Positions 1 to 7,015 of a DNA stretch of 10,589 nucleotides are shown piece after piece. The position numbers were made by a program, and so were the translations under genes. The stretch's first letter is position 1. Each line of letters begins with the position of its first letter. The notes below the pieces were generated by a model. That model was given only the letters and a program-made list of their open reading frames with translations, did not search any database and was not told the origin of the DNA. The DNA comes from Victivallales bacterium. Its GTDB lineage: Bacteria > Verrucomicrobiota > Lentisphaeria > Oligosphaerales > Lenti-02. The stretch is from positions 1 to 10,589 of the forward strand of contig JABGQJ010000224.1 of assembly GCA_018648945.1 (NCBI GenBank), written 5' to 3'.

Positions 1-2
1 CC

Positions 3-101
3 CCGAGCCAGGAACCGTTGGACTTCGTCATCGACGGCAACTACGCCACGGTGACCGTGCCCCGTGTGCGCGGTTGGGCCGTGGTCGTGTTCGAGGAGTA
101 G
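3..101 (+). CDS. C-terminal end of an unidentified upstream gene (partial)
   Basis: An open frame enters from the left edge and ends at TAG 99-101, giving 32 residues. The tail alternates hydrophobic and polar residues (ATVTVPRVRGWAVVVFEE), which reads as two beta strands followed by an acidic end. Tails like this occur at the end of C-terminal beta-sandwich domains of glycoside hydrolases, which would suit the sugar isomerase-like gene that follows, but this is inference from a short fragment. The stop lies only 2 bases before the next GTG start, and the last codons contain that gene's ribosome binding site. The pair is therefore probably co-transcribed and translationally coupled. Confidence 0.5.
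   Translation, partial: PSQEPLDFVIDGNYATVTVPRVRGWAVVVFEE
93..98 (+). promoter_or_regulatory. Ribosome binding site that fixes the GTG start at 104
   Basis: GAGGAG lies 5 bases before GTG 104 and inside the last codons of the upstream gene. It decides for GTG 104 over the in-frame TTG at 74, which would overlap the upstream gene and has no comparable site. Confidence 0.7.
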
Positions 102-103
102 CC

Positions 104-976
104 GTGAGACTCGGTGCCCCCCTGACCATCGATTCGGGCGACCCGGGGGATTTGGCCCAGGCCCACGTGGACCTGGGCTACCGGGCGGGCTTTTGCCCGT
201 GGGCGCTGTCCATGGCCGACCTGCCCTATCTCCAGGCCCTGCGTGACGCCTTTGCGGTGCGCGATGTGGTACTTGCCGAAGTCATTGGCTGGCGTAATCT
301 CCTGCCTCGGGATGGCGCCAGGAGGGAGGCCAGCTTTGGCTGGGTGGCCGAGCAACTCGCAGTGGCTGACGAGATTGGTGCCCGGTGTTGCGTCACCTTC
401 GGCGGCACGGTCGATGACGTTGGCAGCTGGACGCCCCATCCCGACAATCTGACTCCCGCCATGTTCGACCGCATCGTCGAGGTGGTGCGTCGCCTGCTGG
501 ACACGGTCAGGCCGAAGCGGACCAAGCTGGCGCTGGAGATGATGGGCAGCGTCTACCCCGACAGTGCCGACAGCTACCTTGACCTGATTCGCGCCGTGGA
601 TCGTCCCGGCTTTGCCGTGCATCTCGACCCGGTCAACATCATCCTCTCCCGCGAGCAGTACTTCCACAACGCGGGCCTGATCCGCGAGTGCTTCCGGAAG
701 CTCGGCCCCTGGATCGCCAGTTGCCACGCCAAGGACGTCGTCTGGCGGGCCGAACGTGGCTTCCATTTCGCCGAGACCATTCCCGGTACGGGCGTGCTCG
801 ATTTCCATACCTATCTGACCGAACTCGGCCGGCTCTCCCCCGATATCCCCCTCCTTCTGGAACACCTGCGCAGCCCCGCCGAGTACCGCCAAGGCTACGA
901 GCACCTGCAAGCAGTTGCCGGGGAGCTTGGGCTGGCCCCGGGAACTGCCCTGTCGGCACCCCGGCGCCCGCTCTGA
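104..976 (+). CDS. Sugar phosphate isomerase/epimerase-like TIM barrel protein
   Basis: This 290-residue cytosolic protein belongs to the xylose-isomerase-like TIM barrel superfamily (AP_endonuc_2 fold), whose members isomerise or epimerise keto-sugars or act on inositol-type polyols using a divalent metal. The expected metal ligands appear in order at barrel strand ends: Glu145 (LALEMMG), Asp175 within HLDPVN, His208 within SCHAKD, and Glu253 within LLLEHL. The late-barrel PGTGVLD motif (227-233) is also typical. The length matches the usual 270-300 residues, and there is no signal peptide or TM segment. GTG 104 is chosen because GAGGAG sits 5 bases upstream. The exact substrate cannot be read from sequence. 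The gene follows the upstream fragment with a 2-base gap, so both may belong to a sugar catabolic operon extending to the left. Confidence 0.88.
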   Translation: MRLGAPLTIDSGDPGDLAQAHVDLGYRAGFCPWALSMADLPYLQALRDAFAVRDVVLAEVIGWRNLLPRDGARREASFGWVAEQLAVADEIGARCCVTFGGTVDDVGSWTPHPDNLTPAMFDRIVEVVRRLLDTVRPKRTKLALEMMGSVYPDSADSYLDLIRAVDRPGFAVHLDPVNIILSREQYFHNAGLIRECFRKLGPWIASCHAKDVVWRAERGFHFAETIPGTGVLDFHTYLTELGRLSPDIPLLLEHLRSPAEYRQGYEHLQAVAGELGLAPGTALSAPRRPL

Positions 977-1151
977 CGCCAGCCAATGCATCGACCAGGT
1001 AGGCGCTCATTGACAGGCCGCGCGCGCCGCGCCGGGACGCGCTGCTCGAAGAGGCCGAATCCCTGCCCGTGAAGGTGGTTGCATTCACTGCGTGATCCCA
1101 CTATGGTTCTCCCCGACTCGCCAGGTTCGTCGGTGGTGACGTCCGTGGCGC

Positions 1152-1157
1152 GGAGAG
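1152..1157 (+). promoter_or_regulatory. Ribosome binding site for the histidine kinase start at 1163
   Basis: GGAGAG lies 5 bases before ATG 1163. The in-frame alternatives, TTG 1079 and ATG 1103, lack such a site, and the residues they would add are low in conserved character. Confidence 0.7.
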
Positions 1158-1162
1158 CATAT

Positions 1163-2392
1163 ATGAGCAATCTTGAAACGAATCTTCGGCGCGTCGTCCA
1201 AGCCAGTCTGCACCATGCTCCGGAGCAGATGCTGGAAGAGTGCCTGGAGATCCTCATTGTAACCTCAGGCGCAACCGGCGGTTCCATCTTCGGAGAGGAA
1301 GGCGCTGGGCTGGTGTTCCTGTACTCCGACAAGCCGGATCTGATCGGGGTTTCCGTTCCGTGGGAGAGCATCGTCGGCAATACCGTTTCCCGGAACAAGC
1401 TGATCTATACCTACGCCCCGAAGGACGAGCGGCACTTCGACGGAATCGATGCGAAGCTGGCCCAGGCCACGAAATACCTGTTCAGCGTGCCCATCCCCTC
1501 GGTACGGAACGCGCGGCTCCAATCTGGTGCCGCCGCCCGTGCCTGCGGGGCTGTGCAGCTCTTGCTCAGCGAGAATATCTTCCCGGAGTTCGACGTGGAG
1601 AAGGGCGCCGCCGAGTTCGATCTGGACGAGATTCGGGACCACGCCATATACGAAGAACGACTCTCGGACGTGTTCATGGTGCTCGCCAACATCGCCATGG
1701 GTATGGAGATCATGACCTTGCGCAGCACCTCCTACGAGGTGATCCACGAACTGAAGAACAAGCTGATCAGCATCCGCTCCTGGTCGAATGCGCTGCGCGA
1801 GGACCTGGAGGATCTCGCGCCGGAGGCGCTCGAAGAGGAAGACATCATGGAGGATGTGAAACTGATCACGGACCCGGCTGAGGCGGGGTCGAAGCTGGCG
1901 GTCGAGTACCTGCAGTTCTCCAAAGTGTACAACTGCTCCTTCGAGGAGACCTCGATCAACGACCTGCTCATGGGCACCGCTCGCGATCTCCAGGTCTTCG
2001 GCGACGAATTGGGGGGATCGGGTTCGATCACCGTCGTCACGGAGCTGAGCGACGGGATTCCCCCTCGCGAACTCGATCCCGAAAAGCTCAAGATGGCTTT
2101 CTTCAACCTCGGCAAGAACGCGGGGGAGGCCTTGGTCGAACACGGGGTGGAGAATGCCACGCTTACCTTGCGCTCCTCCTTCTCCGACGATCGCATTCAC
2201 GTAGATATCGCCGACAACGGCGGTGGCATGCCCGACGAGATCGCTCGGAATCTCTTCAAGGCCTTTGCCACCAAGAAGAGCGGCGGTACCGGCCTTGGTC
2301 TGACCATCGTCAAGAAGATCATCGATGTGCATGGGGGAATCATCCGGTGCGATACCGGACCCAGCGGAACTACATTCACCATTGAGCTCTGA
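1163..2392 (+). CDS. Soluble sensor histidine kinase with N-terminal GAF-like domain
   Basis: This 409-residue protein has no TM segment, so it should be a cytosolic sensor kinase that autophosphorylates on His and passes the phosphate to a receiver, most likely the one encoded 16 bases downstream. Residues ~10-185 look like a GAF-type sensor domain, including [10 protein letters not shown] (34-43) and a VPIPS strand (109-113). The H-box is VIHELKNKL with phospho-acceptor His195. The dimerisation helices carry an unusually acidic stretch (~213-232). The ATPase domain shows an N-box ([11 protein letters not shown], Mg-binding Asn319), a G1 box (DNGGGMP, 351-357), and an F/G2 region ([13 protein letters not shown], 368-380) ending in KKIIDVHGG. 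All catalytic elements are present, so it should be active. The start is ATG 1163, with GGAGAG 5 bases upstream. The ligand of the GAF-like domain cannot be told. Confidence 0.9.
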   Translation: MSNLETNLRRVVQASLHHAPEQMLEECLEILIVTSGATGGSIFGEEGAGLVFLYSDKPDLIGVSVPWESIVGNTVSRNKLIYTYAPKDERHFDGIDAKLAQATKYLFSVPIPSVRNARLQSGAAARACGAVQLLLSENIFPEFDVEKGAAEFDLDEIRDHAIYEERLSDVFMVLANIAMGMEIMTLRSTSYEVIHELKNKLISIRSWSNALREDLEDLAPEALEEEDIMEDVKLITDPAEAGSKLAVEYLQFSKVYNCSFEETSINDLLMGTARDLQVFGDELGGSGSITVVTELSDGIPPRELDPEKLKMAFFNLGKNAGEALVEHGVENATLTLRSSFSDDRIHVDIADNGGGMPDEIARNLFKAFATKKSGGTGLGLTIVKKIIDVHGGIIRCDTGPSGTTFTIEL

Positions 2393-2408
2393 ACAAAGGA
2401 GCAGTACC

Positions 2409-2990
2409 ATGTCCCAGGACAAACCGCGCCGCGAATACATCAGCACCGACCCAGAGAGCATCCGCACCAAGTCCGAATACAGTTCGGTGCTCGAGAGCAT
2501 CGAGCGTCGGATGGACCCGACCAGCAACACCATTCTGATCGTGGACGACGAGCCGGGCATTCGCAAGTTCGTATCTCGCAGCATCCGCCGGGCCAATCGT
2601 GGCATCGTGGTCTTCGAGGCCGAGAACGGGCAGGAGGGGCTGGCTATGTTGGCGGAGATCCGGGAGAAATACGAGAAGGATCCCGCGCTGATCGTGACTG
2701 ATCTGCACATGCCGGTCATGGATGGTTGGCAGTTCATCGAGGCCCTCCACAAGGACTACCTTGCCCGTGGGCAGCATCAGGGGATTCCGCTGATCGTCCT
2801 CTCCTCCACTTCGGGTGAGAAGGGCATCGCATTTTTCAAGAAGAGCATCCATGGCCGGAAGTCCAAGTACGAGCCGATGGTGGCTATCGCCAAGGAAGCC
2901 TGTACCGATGCCAGCCGCTACACCGCGCGCGGCGAGAAAGGCCTGATGGCCTGGATCAAGCAGTTCTCACGGTACACCGAGGGCGAGTAG
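2409..2990 (+). CDS. Stand-alone response regulator receiver protein, atypical
   Basis: This 193-residue cytosolic protein consists of a ~40-residue polar N-terminal extension and one receiver domain, with no DNA-binding or enzymatic output domain. The acidic pair is Asp46-Asp47 (ILIVDDEPG), the phospho-acceptor is Asp98 ([12 protein letters not shown]), and the switch Ser/Thr lies in VLSST (130-134). The region after beta4 is longer than usual: about 40 residues separate the switch Thr from the apparent beta5 end (RYTARG, 170-175), where about 22 are normal. The usual Lys-Pro there is replaced by Ala-Arg-Gly. ATG 2409 has an excellent AAAGGAG site (2395-2401) 7 bases upstream and starts 16 bases after the kinase stop, so it is co-transcribed with the kinase and is probably its phosphorylation partner. 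Output is presumably by protein-protein contact. Confidence 0.88.
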   Translation: MSQDKPRREYISTDPESIRTKSEYSSVLESIERRMDPTSNTILIVDDEPGIRKFVSRSIRRANRGIVVFEAENGQEGLAMLAEIREKYEKDPALIVTDLHMPVMDGWQFIEALHKDYLARGQHQGIPLIVLSSTSGEKGIAFFKKSIHGRKSKYEPMVAIAKEACTDASRYTARGEKGLMAWIKQFSRYTEGE

Positions 2991-3071
2991 ACTGCCCATC
3001 GTCGCGACTGACCATGATCCCCCCGAGGCCCTTGTGCCGAAGACGGCGCGCGGGTTCGAGCGCGTAGTACC

Positions 3072-3887
3072 ATGAACATCGCTGTTTGCCTCAAACAGGT
3101 TCCCGACACCGCCGATCTGAAGCTCGATCCCGTGCACAACACGCTGATCCGCGAGGGGGTGGACTCGGTACTCAACCCGCTGGACGAGTTCCCGCTGGAG
3201 GCCGCCTTGCGCTTGCGAGAGCAGGCTGGCGGGGCCGTGGTGGCCTTCACCATGGGGCCGCCACAAGCGAAGCGCGTGCTGGAGAAGGCCGTTGCGATGG
3301 GGGCGGACGATGGCGTTCTGGTGAGTGACCGCGCGTTCGCCGGAGCGGATACCTGGGCCACCTCCCTGACTCTGGCGCGGGCTCTCCCGTCGCGCGGGCC
3401 CTTCGATGTGGTTCTCTGCGGCAAGCAGGCGATCGATGGCGACACCGCTCAGGTTGGGCCGGGGATCGCGGCCCATTTGGGCTGGTCCCAGGTCACCTAC
3501 GTCACCAGCCTGGAGATGAAGGATGGTGCGCTGGTTCTGGAACGTATGCTCGATGCTGGCAAGGCCGTGCTGCGCGTTCGCCTGCCGGTGGTTCTGACCG
3601 TGCTTAAGGAGGCGAATGAGCCGCGTCTGCCCAGCCTGGCCGGTCGGCTCCGCGCGTTCCGCATGGGCTCCACGGTCCTCGGGGCGGCGGACCTCGGCCT
3701 GGCCACCAATACTGTGGGGCTGGACGGATCGCCCACGCGGGTGGCCCGCATCGCCGTACCCAGCCACGACCGGGGGCTGACCCGGCTCGAAGGCGACAGC
3801 AAAGACGTGGCTCGGCAGTTCGTGAGCAGTCTTCGCGATCGAGGGGTCTTGGCGGGAGTTGCCGCCACCGGTCCAGCCGACGCTTGA
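3072..3887 (+). CDS. etfB: Electron transfer flavoprotein beta subunit
   Basis: This 271-residue protein is the beta subunit of the heterodimeric electron transfer flavoprotein, which normally pairs with EtfA to carry electrons between dehydrogenases and the quinone pool or, in anaerobes, to bifurcate electrons. Family landmarks are the N-terminal CLKQVPDT (6-13), NPLDEFPLEAALRL (35-48), FTMGPPQA (59-66), KAVAMGADD (72-80), CGKQAIDGDTAQVGP (116-130) and the C-terminal signature region 157-185 ending in KEANEPR. The DGDTAQVGP form is common in EtfB of anaerobes; whether this one bifurcates is not decided. Within the signature, the usual Glu after the GG/GY turn is Ala165 (DAGKAV). No etfA lies on either side. 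The start has only a weak upstream purine patch. It is 81 bases after the receiver gene, so it may or may not share that transcript. Confidence 0.93.
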   Translation: MNIAVCLKQVPDTADLKLDPVHNTLIREGVDSVLNPLDEFPLEAALRLREQAGGAVVAFTMGPPQAKRVLEKAVAMGADDGVLVSDRAFAGADTWATSLTLARALPSRGPFDVVLCGKQAIDGDTAQVGPGIAAHLGWSQVTYVTSLEMKDGALVLERMLDAGKAVLRVRLPVVLTVLKEANEPRLPSLAGRLRAFRMGSTVLGAADLGLATNTVGLDGSPTRVARIAVPSHDRGLTRLEGDSKDVARQFVSSLRDRGVLAGVAATGPADA

Positions 3888-3912
3888 CCTTTGTTCCCTT
3901 GCTCGCTACTGT
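3884..3912 (+). promoter_or_regulatory. Candidate sigma70-type promoter for the envelope gene cluster
   Basis: TTGACC (3884-3889, 5 of 6 matches to the -35 consensus) is followed after exactly 17 bases by TACTGT (3907-3912, with the key T, A and final T of the -10 box). The -35 box overlaps the etfB stop codon. Transcription would begin about 3919, some 34 bases before the start of the YhhN-like gene. The -10 match is only 3 of 6, so this is a prediction. Confidence 0.45.
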
Positions 3913-3952
3913 CTAGGGTACAGGCCCCGAGACTTCCGAGGAGACAGACGGC

Positions 3953-4651
3953 ATGCATCGGCGAATGGCTCTGCTGGACTGGACCATGGTGGCTACCATG
4001 GTTCTAGGGGTGGGCGTTCTCCTTGGGAAGGGGCAGGTCCACCAGCTATGCGAACAGTTTCCCGGTGGCGTTCCCCTGCGCATCGGGGAGCGCGGGATCG
4101 GCAGGACCGGCATGTTGTTGGCCTCGTCTGCGTTCGTGGCCGTGGCGATGCGCAGTCTCCGCCGCGAGCGGTCGCTGCTTGCCCTGCTGCTGTGCACCGG
4201 ATTGGTGCTCTGTTGGGTTGGTGACGTGGCTGGCTACCAGGGGTACTTCGTGCCCAGCGCTGCCTCCTTCCTGGTCGGCCATCTCTTCTTTGCCGTTGGC
4301 TTCATGGCCACGGGGCTCAGATGGCAGCGACTGGGGCTGGCTGCGGCTGCTGTGGTCATCTCGTCCTCTCTCCTGGCCCTTTGGTTCCTCCCCCATGTCC
4401 CGTCTTCCCAAAAGCTTCTGATTCTGGGCTATATTGGGGTGATCTCGCTGATGGTGGTTAGCGCCTGGGGCGCGGAGCATCCCAACTTCCGGCTTCTTGC
4501 CATGGCCGCCTGCCTGTTCTACATCTCCGACATCGCCGTGGCGTACTGGAAGTTTGTCCCCAGCAGCGGCAACTGCGCCTTCCTGTGCTATCCGCTCTAC
4601 TATCCCGCCTGCATGCTCCTCGCATTGGGTTCGCGCCTTCGCCCGAACTGA
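3953..4651 (+). CDS. YhhN/TMEM86-family membrane protein (lysoplasmalogenase-like)
   Basis: This 232-residue integral membrane protein has about eight hydrophobic segments (roughly 8-25, 52-68, 75-90, 104-120, 127-146, 155-171, 180-197, 212-227). It resembles the YhhN family, which includes TMEM86B, an enzyme that cleaves the vinyl-ether bond of lysoplasmalogens. The family hallmarks are WVGD with Asp91, SFLVGHLFF with His110, and FYISD with Ser192-Asp193 followed by a C-terminal hydrophobic helix. Bacterial members are mostly untested, so the reaction is inferred. Plasmalogens are typical of anaerobes, which would suit the other genes here. ATG 3953 has GAGGAGA (3938-3944) 8 bases upstream and a candidate promoter just before. 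Its stop TGA (4649-4651) overlaps the TGAGGT patch that serves as ribosome binding site for the next gene. Confidence 0.82.
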   Translation: MHRRMALLDWTMVATMVLGVGVLLGKGQVHQLCEQFPGGVPLRIGERGIGRTGMLLASSAFVAVAMRSLRRERSLLALLLCTGLVLCWVGDVAGYQGYFVPSAASFLVGHLFFAVGFMATGLRWQRLGLAAAAVVISSSLLALWFLPHVPSSQKLLILGYIGVISLMVVSAWGAEHPNFRLLAMAACLFYISDIAVAYWKFVPSSGNCAFLCYPLYYPACMLLALGSRLRPN

Positions 4652-4659
4652 GGTCCACC

Positions 4660-6111
4660 ATGTCCACGACTGAGCTTGAACAACTCGAACACGCCGCAGT
4701 GCATTTGCGCTGGCACGCGATGCGGGCCCTTGTTCTGCGGAGGTTCTGTCGCTGGTGCGGGGTCTGGTGGTTTCTCTGGGGAGCGATGGCTCTGGGTCTG
4801 CGGACGGTCTGGGGTGTCAATGCCTGGCCTGTATCGGTTGGCGGCATGGCCATTCCCACGCTCCTGCTCCTGGCATACCTTCAGGAACGCGCTGCCACTC
4901 CGAGCTTGGCCAAGTTCCGGGCTGTGGTTGATGACCTGAGTGGCTCTGGCGGGCTCCTGATGGCCGCTGGTGAAGGCCTTCCTGCCACCGCCTGGCTCGA
5001 TTCCCGGCAACTGCTTCCGCTTGCGCCAACGCTCCATTGGCGGGCGCGACGGCTGGTGGCCTTGCAGGTCGTCGGGGTTGTGTTCCTGGTCCTCTGCCTC
5101 TTCGGCCCGACGCCTCGGCTGCGCGTGGTCCCGGCAGCGGCCCCGACCCTCGATCTGCGTGCCATGCTGGCTGACTACGAGGGCCAGATCGAGGTGTTGG
5201 CCGAGGAGAAGATACTGAGCCCCAGGGAGGAAGCCGAGCTGAAAGCCATGGCGAAGCGCCTGGCCGAGGAGAAATCCGCCACCAACCCGGAATCTGCCTG
5301 GGAGGCCCTGGACAGTCTGCGAGCAACCATCGACGGCAAGGCCCGGGATGCGGCAGAGCGGGCTCTGGAGGAACTGGTCGGAGCGGAGCAGGCCAAGGAG
5401 CTTATGCGGGAACTGGCGAAGGCCGTGAAGGAGGGTAGGCTCGACCCGGAAGAGGCGCTGGCGGCAGCGAAGGAATTGGCCAAGCATATTGCCGCACGCC
5501 CCGGCGGGGAGGCCCTTGCCGAGGAGCTGATTGCGGCCATGAAGCGAGGGGAACTGGGGGCCGGGGGCCTGCGCCAGCTGGCAGAGGCAGCCGGTGCCAA
5601 GGGGGAAGAGGCCGCTCGGCGATTGGCCCGACTTGTGGACCAGGGGATGCTGGAGGAGGGCCAGGCTGGCTTGGCTGAGGCCATGGGCAAGGAACGCGCC
5701 AAGGCCCAAGCCGCTCTGGCTGAGTTCCTGGCTCAGCAGAACGGCGAGGGAGGCGAGGCATGCGCCTTGGGCCAGGCACTGGGGCAGCAAGACGGGCAGT
5801 GGGCGGTCGCCCGAGGTCCCGGGCATGCGCCGCTTAGCTGGACTGGCGGAAGCAGCGAGGAAGGGGCCAGCTTCAAGGAAACCACGCTGACGAGCAAGCG
5901 GCCGGAGGACATGAGCGAGAGTCATCTGGTCGCCACCGACCGCACCGCTCCCAAGACCCTGGGCGGCCCGGTCGCCACCGAAGCCGGGCATCTGAAGGGG
6001 GCCAGCGCCGCCGGCGGCTCCGCCCGAACCCATCGCGTCCTCCCCCGCCACCGCCGAACCGTGGCGACGTTCTTCAATCGCCCGCCCCCCACTGGGAAAA
6101 AGACTCCATGA
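4660..6111 (+). CDS. Unrecognised three-TM protein with long alpha-helical domain
   Basis: I do not recognise this 483-residue protein. It has two TM segments close together (about 33-51 and 55-74), a loop of ~55 residues, and a third TM (132-149). A long charged, Ala/Glu/Leu/Lys-rich helical domain follows (about 165-360), then a low-complexity Gly/Ser/Thr tail with PLSWTGGSSEEGASFKE (391-407) and a basic end VLPRHRRTVATFF (460-472). The helical domain has degenerate repeats built around Gly-x-Leu. The tail plus the PRxR-x3-V-x2-(Y/F)F end recalls membrane proteins found near MoxR-ATPase/DUF58 genes in Planctomycetes-like genomes; this is a recollection, and no MoxR is in this window. ATG 4660 lies 8 bases after the preceding stop, with TGAGGT (4649-4654) as binding site. 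The stop overlaps the next start (ATGA). Confidence 0.7.
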   Translation: MSTTELEQLEHAAVHLRWHAMRALVLRRFCRWCGVWWFLWGAMALGLRTVWGVNAWPVSVGGMAIPTLLLLAYLQERAATPSLAKFRAVVDDLSGSGGLLMAAGEGLPATAWLDSRQLLPLAPTLHWRARRLVALQVVGVVFLVLCLFGPTPRLRVVPAAAPTLDLRAMLADYEGQIEVLAEEKILSPREEAELKAMAKRLAEEKSATNPESAWEALDSLRATIDGKARDAAERALEELVGAEQAKELMRELAKAVKEGRLDPEEALAAAKELAKHIAARPGGEALAEELIAAMKRGELGAGGLRQLAEAAGAKGEEAARRLARLVDQGMLEEGQAGLAEAMGKERAKAQAALAEFLAQQNGEGGEACALGQALGQQDGQWAVARGPGHAPLSWTGGSSEEGASFKETTLTSKRPEDMSESHLVATDRTAPKTLGGPVATEAGHLKGASAAGGSARTHRVLPRHRRTVATFFNRPPPTGKKTP

Positions 6112-6332
6112 ATGACGTCTGGCTTGCCCTCAAGAACTACCTGTACGGGATTGGTTGGTTGATCATTGCCATCCAGATGACCATCCTTGGCTTCCGGCTG
6201 TTCGACCGTTTCTGTCCCATCGATTTCCGCAAGGAAATCGAGAAGCAGAACATGGCATTCGCGGTGATGATCGGCCTGTTCCTGTTCGGTCTCACCTTCG
6301 GGATTCTCTACTTCGCGGCCCACGCGCAGTGA
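6108..6332 (+). CDS. Small two-TM membrane protein, single DUF350-like unit
   Basis: This 74-residue protein has two TM segments (about 11-30 and 49-71) separated by a polar stretch, DFRKEIEKQNMAFAV (39-53). That Asp-Phe...Lys-Glu-Ile...Asn-x-Ala-x-Ala pattern followed by a Gly-rich hydrophobic helix is the hallmark of DUF350 (PF03994; E. coli YjfL is a member), an inner-membrane family of unknown role. Most members carry two such units; this has one, so it would have to dimerise to reach the usual arrangement. The start ATG overlaps the previous stop by 4 bases (ATGA), which implies translational coupling, and the next gene starts 2 bases after its stop. The DUF350 assignment is by motif memory only. 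Confidence 0.7.
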   Translation: MNDVWLALKNYLYGIGWLIIAIQMTILGFRLFDRFCPIDFRKEIEKQNMAFAVMIGLFLFGLTFGILYFAAHAQ

Positions 6333-6334
6333 CC

Positions 6335-7015
6335 ATGGCGAGGCCATCGGCAGCACGCATTGGCCGCGCTCTCTGGCGCTGGGTTCGCGGGCCCTTGAGC
6401 CCGCTACCCCTCGGTGTAGTGCTCCTCGGGGTCGGGGTTTTCGCCTGGCTGGCGGGTGACGGGGCACCGCCAAGCCCAATCCAGCCCTCGCTACGGGAGA
6501 ACCAATACGACTCGCTGTTGCGATCGGCAGCGACGCGCCACATGCCGCCGGGCTGGGACTGGTTGGTTCTCAAAGCGATGGTTCGGCAGGAGAGCAACTT
6601 CCGGGCTGATGCCCGCAGCCGCGTCGGTGCCCAGGGGCTCTGCCAGATGATGCCGAAGACGGCGGCGTCCATGGGCGTGAGCCCTGAACAGCTCAGCGAC
6701 CCGAGCGTGAGCATCGAGGCCGGCACCAAGTACCTACGGCAGCTCTGGGACCGCTGGCAGGGCCTGCCCGATCGCGCGCCGCGCTGGACCCGGTCGCGCT
6801 TCGCCATTGCCTCCTACAATGCGGGCATCACTCGCCTGCGCCGAACTGCCAGCAAGTTCGGCGCGGACACATGGGATAAACTGCGCCCTCACGTGCCCAC
6901 GGAAACGCAGATCCACATCCACAAGGTCTTTGATGTGTTCTATCACGGCTACTCGACCGGGGCACCCGCAAGGGAGCGTCCCCAGCGCCCTTCATTCTCC
7001 AGCAACCGACGGTAG
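6335..7015 (+). CDS. Membrane-anchored GH23 lytic transglycosylase (SLT domain)
   Basis: This 226-residue protein cleaves peptidoglycan glycan strands between MurNAc and GlcNAc, forming 1,6-anhydro-MurNAc. A short basic N terminus and one TM segment (about 22-40) form a signal anchor that leaves the enzyme in the periplasm. The SLT domain (about 55-205) shows catalytic Glu86 in VRQESNFRADARS, the GAQGLCQMMP motif (98-107), IEAGTKYLRQLW (127-138), and the AIASYNAG motif (157-164). This arrangement matches MltF/Slt70-type catalytic domains. A Ser/Arg/Pro-rich tail (~207-226) follows. ATG 6335 is chosen because it lies 2 bases after the DUF350-like stop and gives a proper anchor; the open frame extends further upstream without a better start. 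It ends the envelope cluster. Confidence 0.9.
   Translation: MARPSAARIGRALWRWVRGPLSPLPLGVVLLGVGVFAWLAGDGAPPSPIQPSLRENQYDSLLRSAATRHMPPGWDWLVLKAMVRQESNFRADARSRVGAQGLCQMMPKTAASMGVSPEQLSDPSVSIEAGTKYLRQLWDRWQGLPDRAPRWTRSRFAIASYNAGITRLRRTASKFGADTWDKLRPHVPTETQIHIHKVFDVFYHGYSTGAPARERPQRPSFSSNRR

Noticed and set aside
41..991. A 316-residue open frame on the minus strand across the isomerase-like gene
   Set aside because: It is antisense to a protein with clear TIM-barrel metal ligands, has no recognisable motif, and long antisense frames are expected at this GC content.
1010..1015. A perfect TTGACA -35 box in the gap before the histidine kinase
   Set aside because: At 16-18 bases downstream there is only GC-rich sequence with no -10-like hexamer, so I do not call a promoter.
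1019..1043. A very GC-rich CG-alternating patch that could fold as a hairpin terminator after the isomerase-like gene
   Set aside because: No clean stem with a defined loop can be drawn and no T run follows.
2325..2408. Upstream in-frame start for the receiver gene within the kinase 3' end
   Set aside because: It would overlap the kinase ATPase domain by 68 bases, while ATG 2409 has an ideal AAAGGAG site 7 bases away.
1265..2752. A 495-residue minus-strand open frame across the kinase and receiver genes
   Set aside because: It spans two genes with intact catalytic motifs and their ribosome binding site; the translation shows no family features.
4600..6051. A 483-residue minus-strand open frame opposite the unknown three-TM protein
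   Set aside because: The plus-strand frame has TM segments, a helical domain, a good start and stop/start overlap with its neighbour; the minus frame is low-complexity Gln/Leu/Gly-rich without such support.
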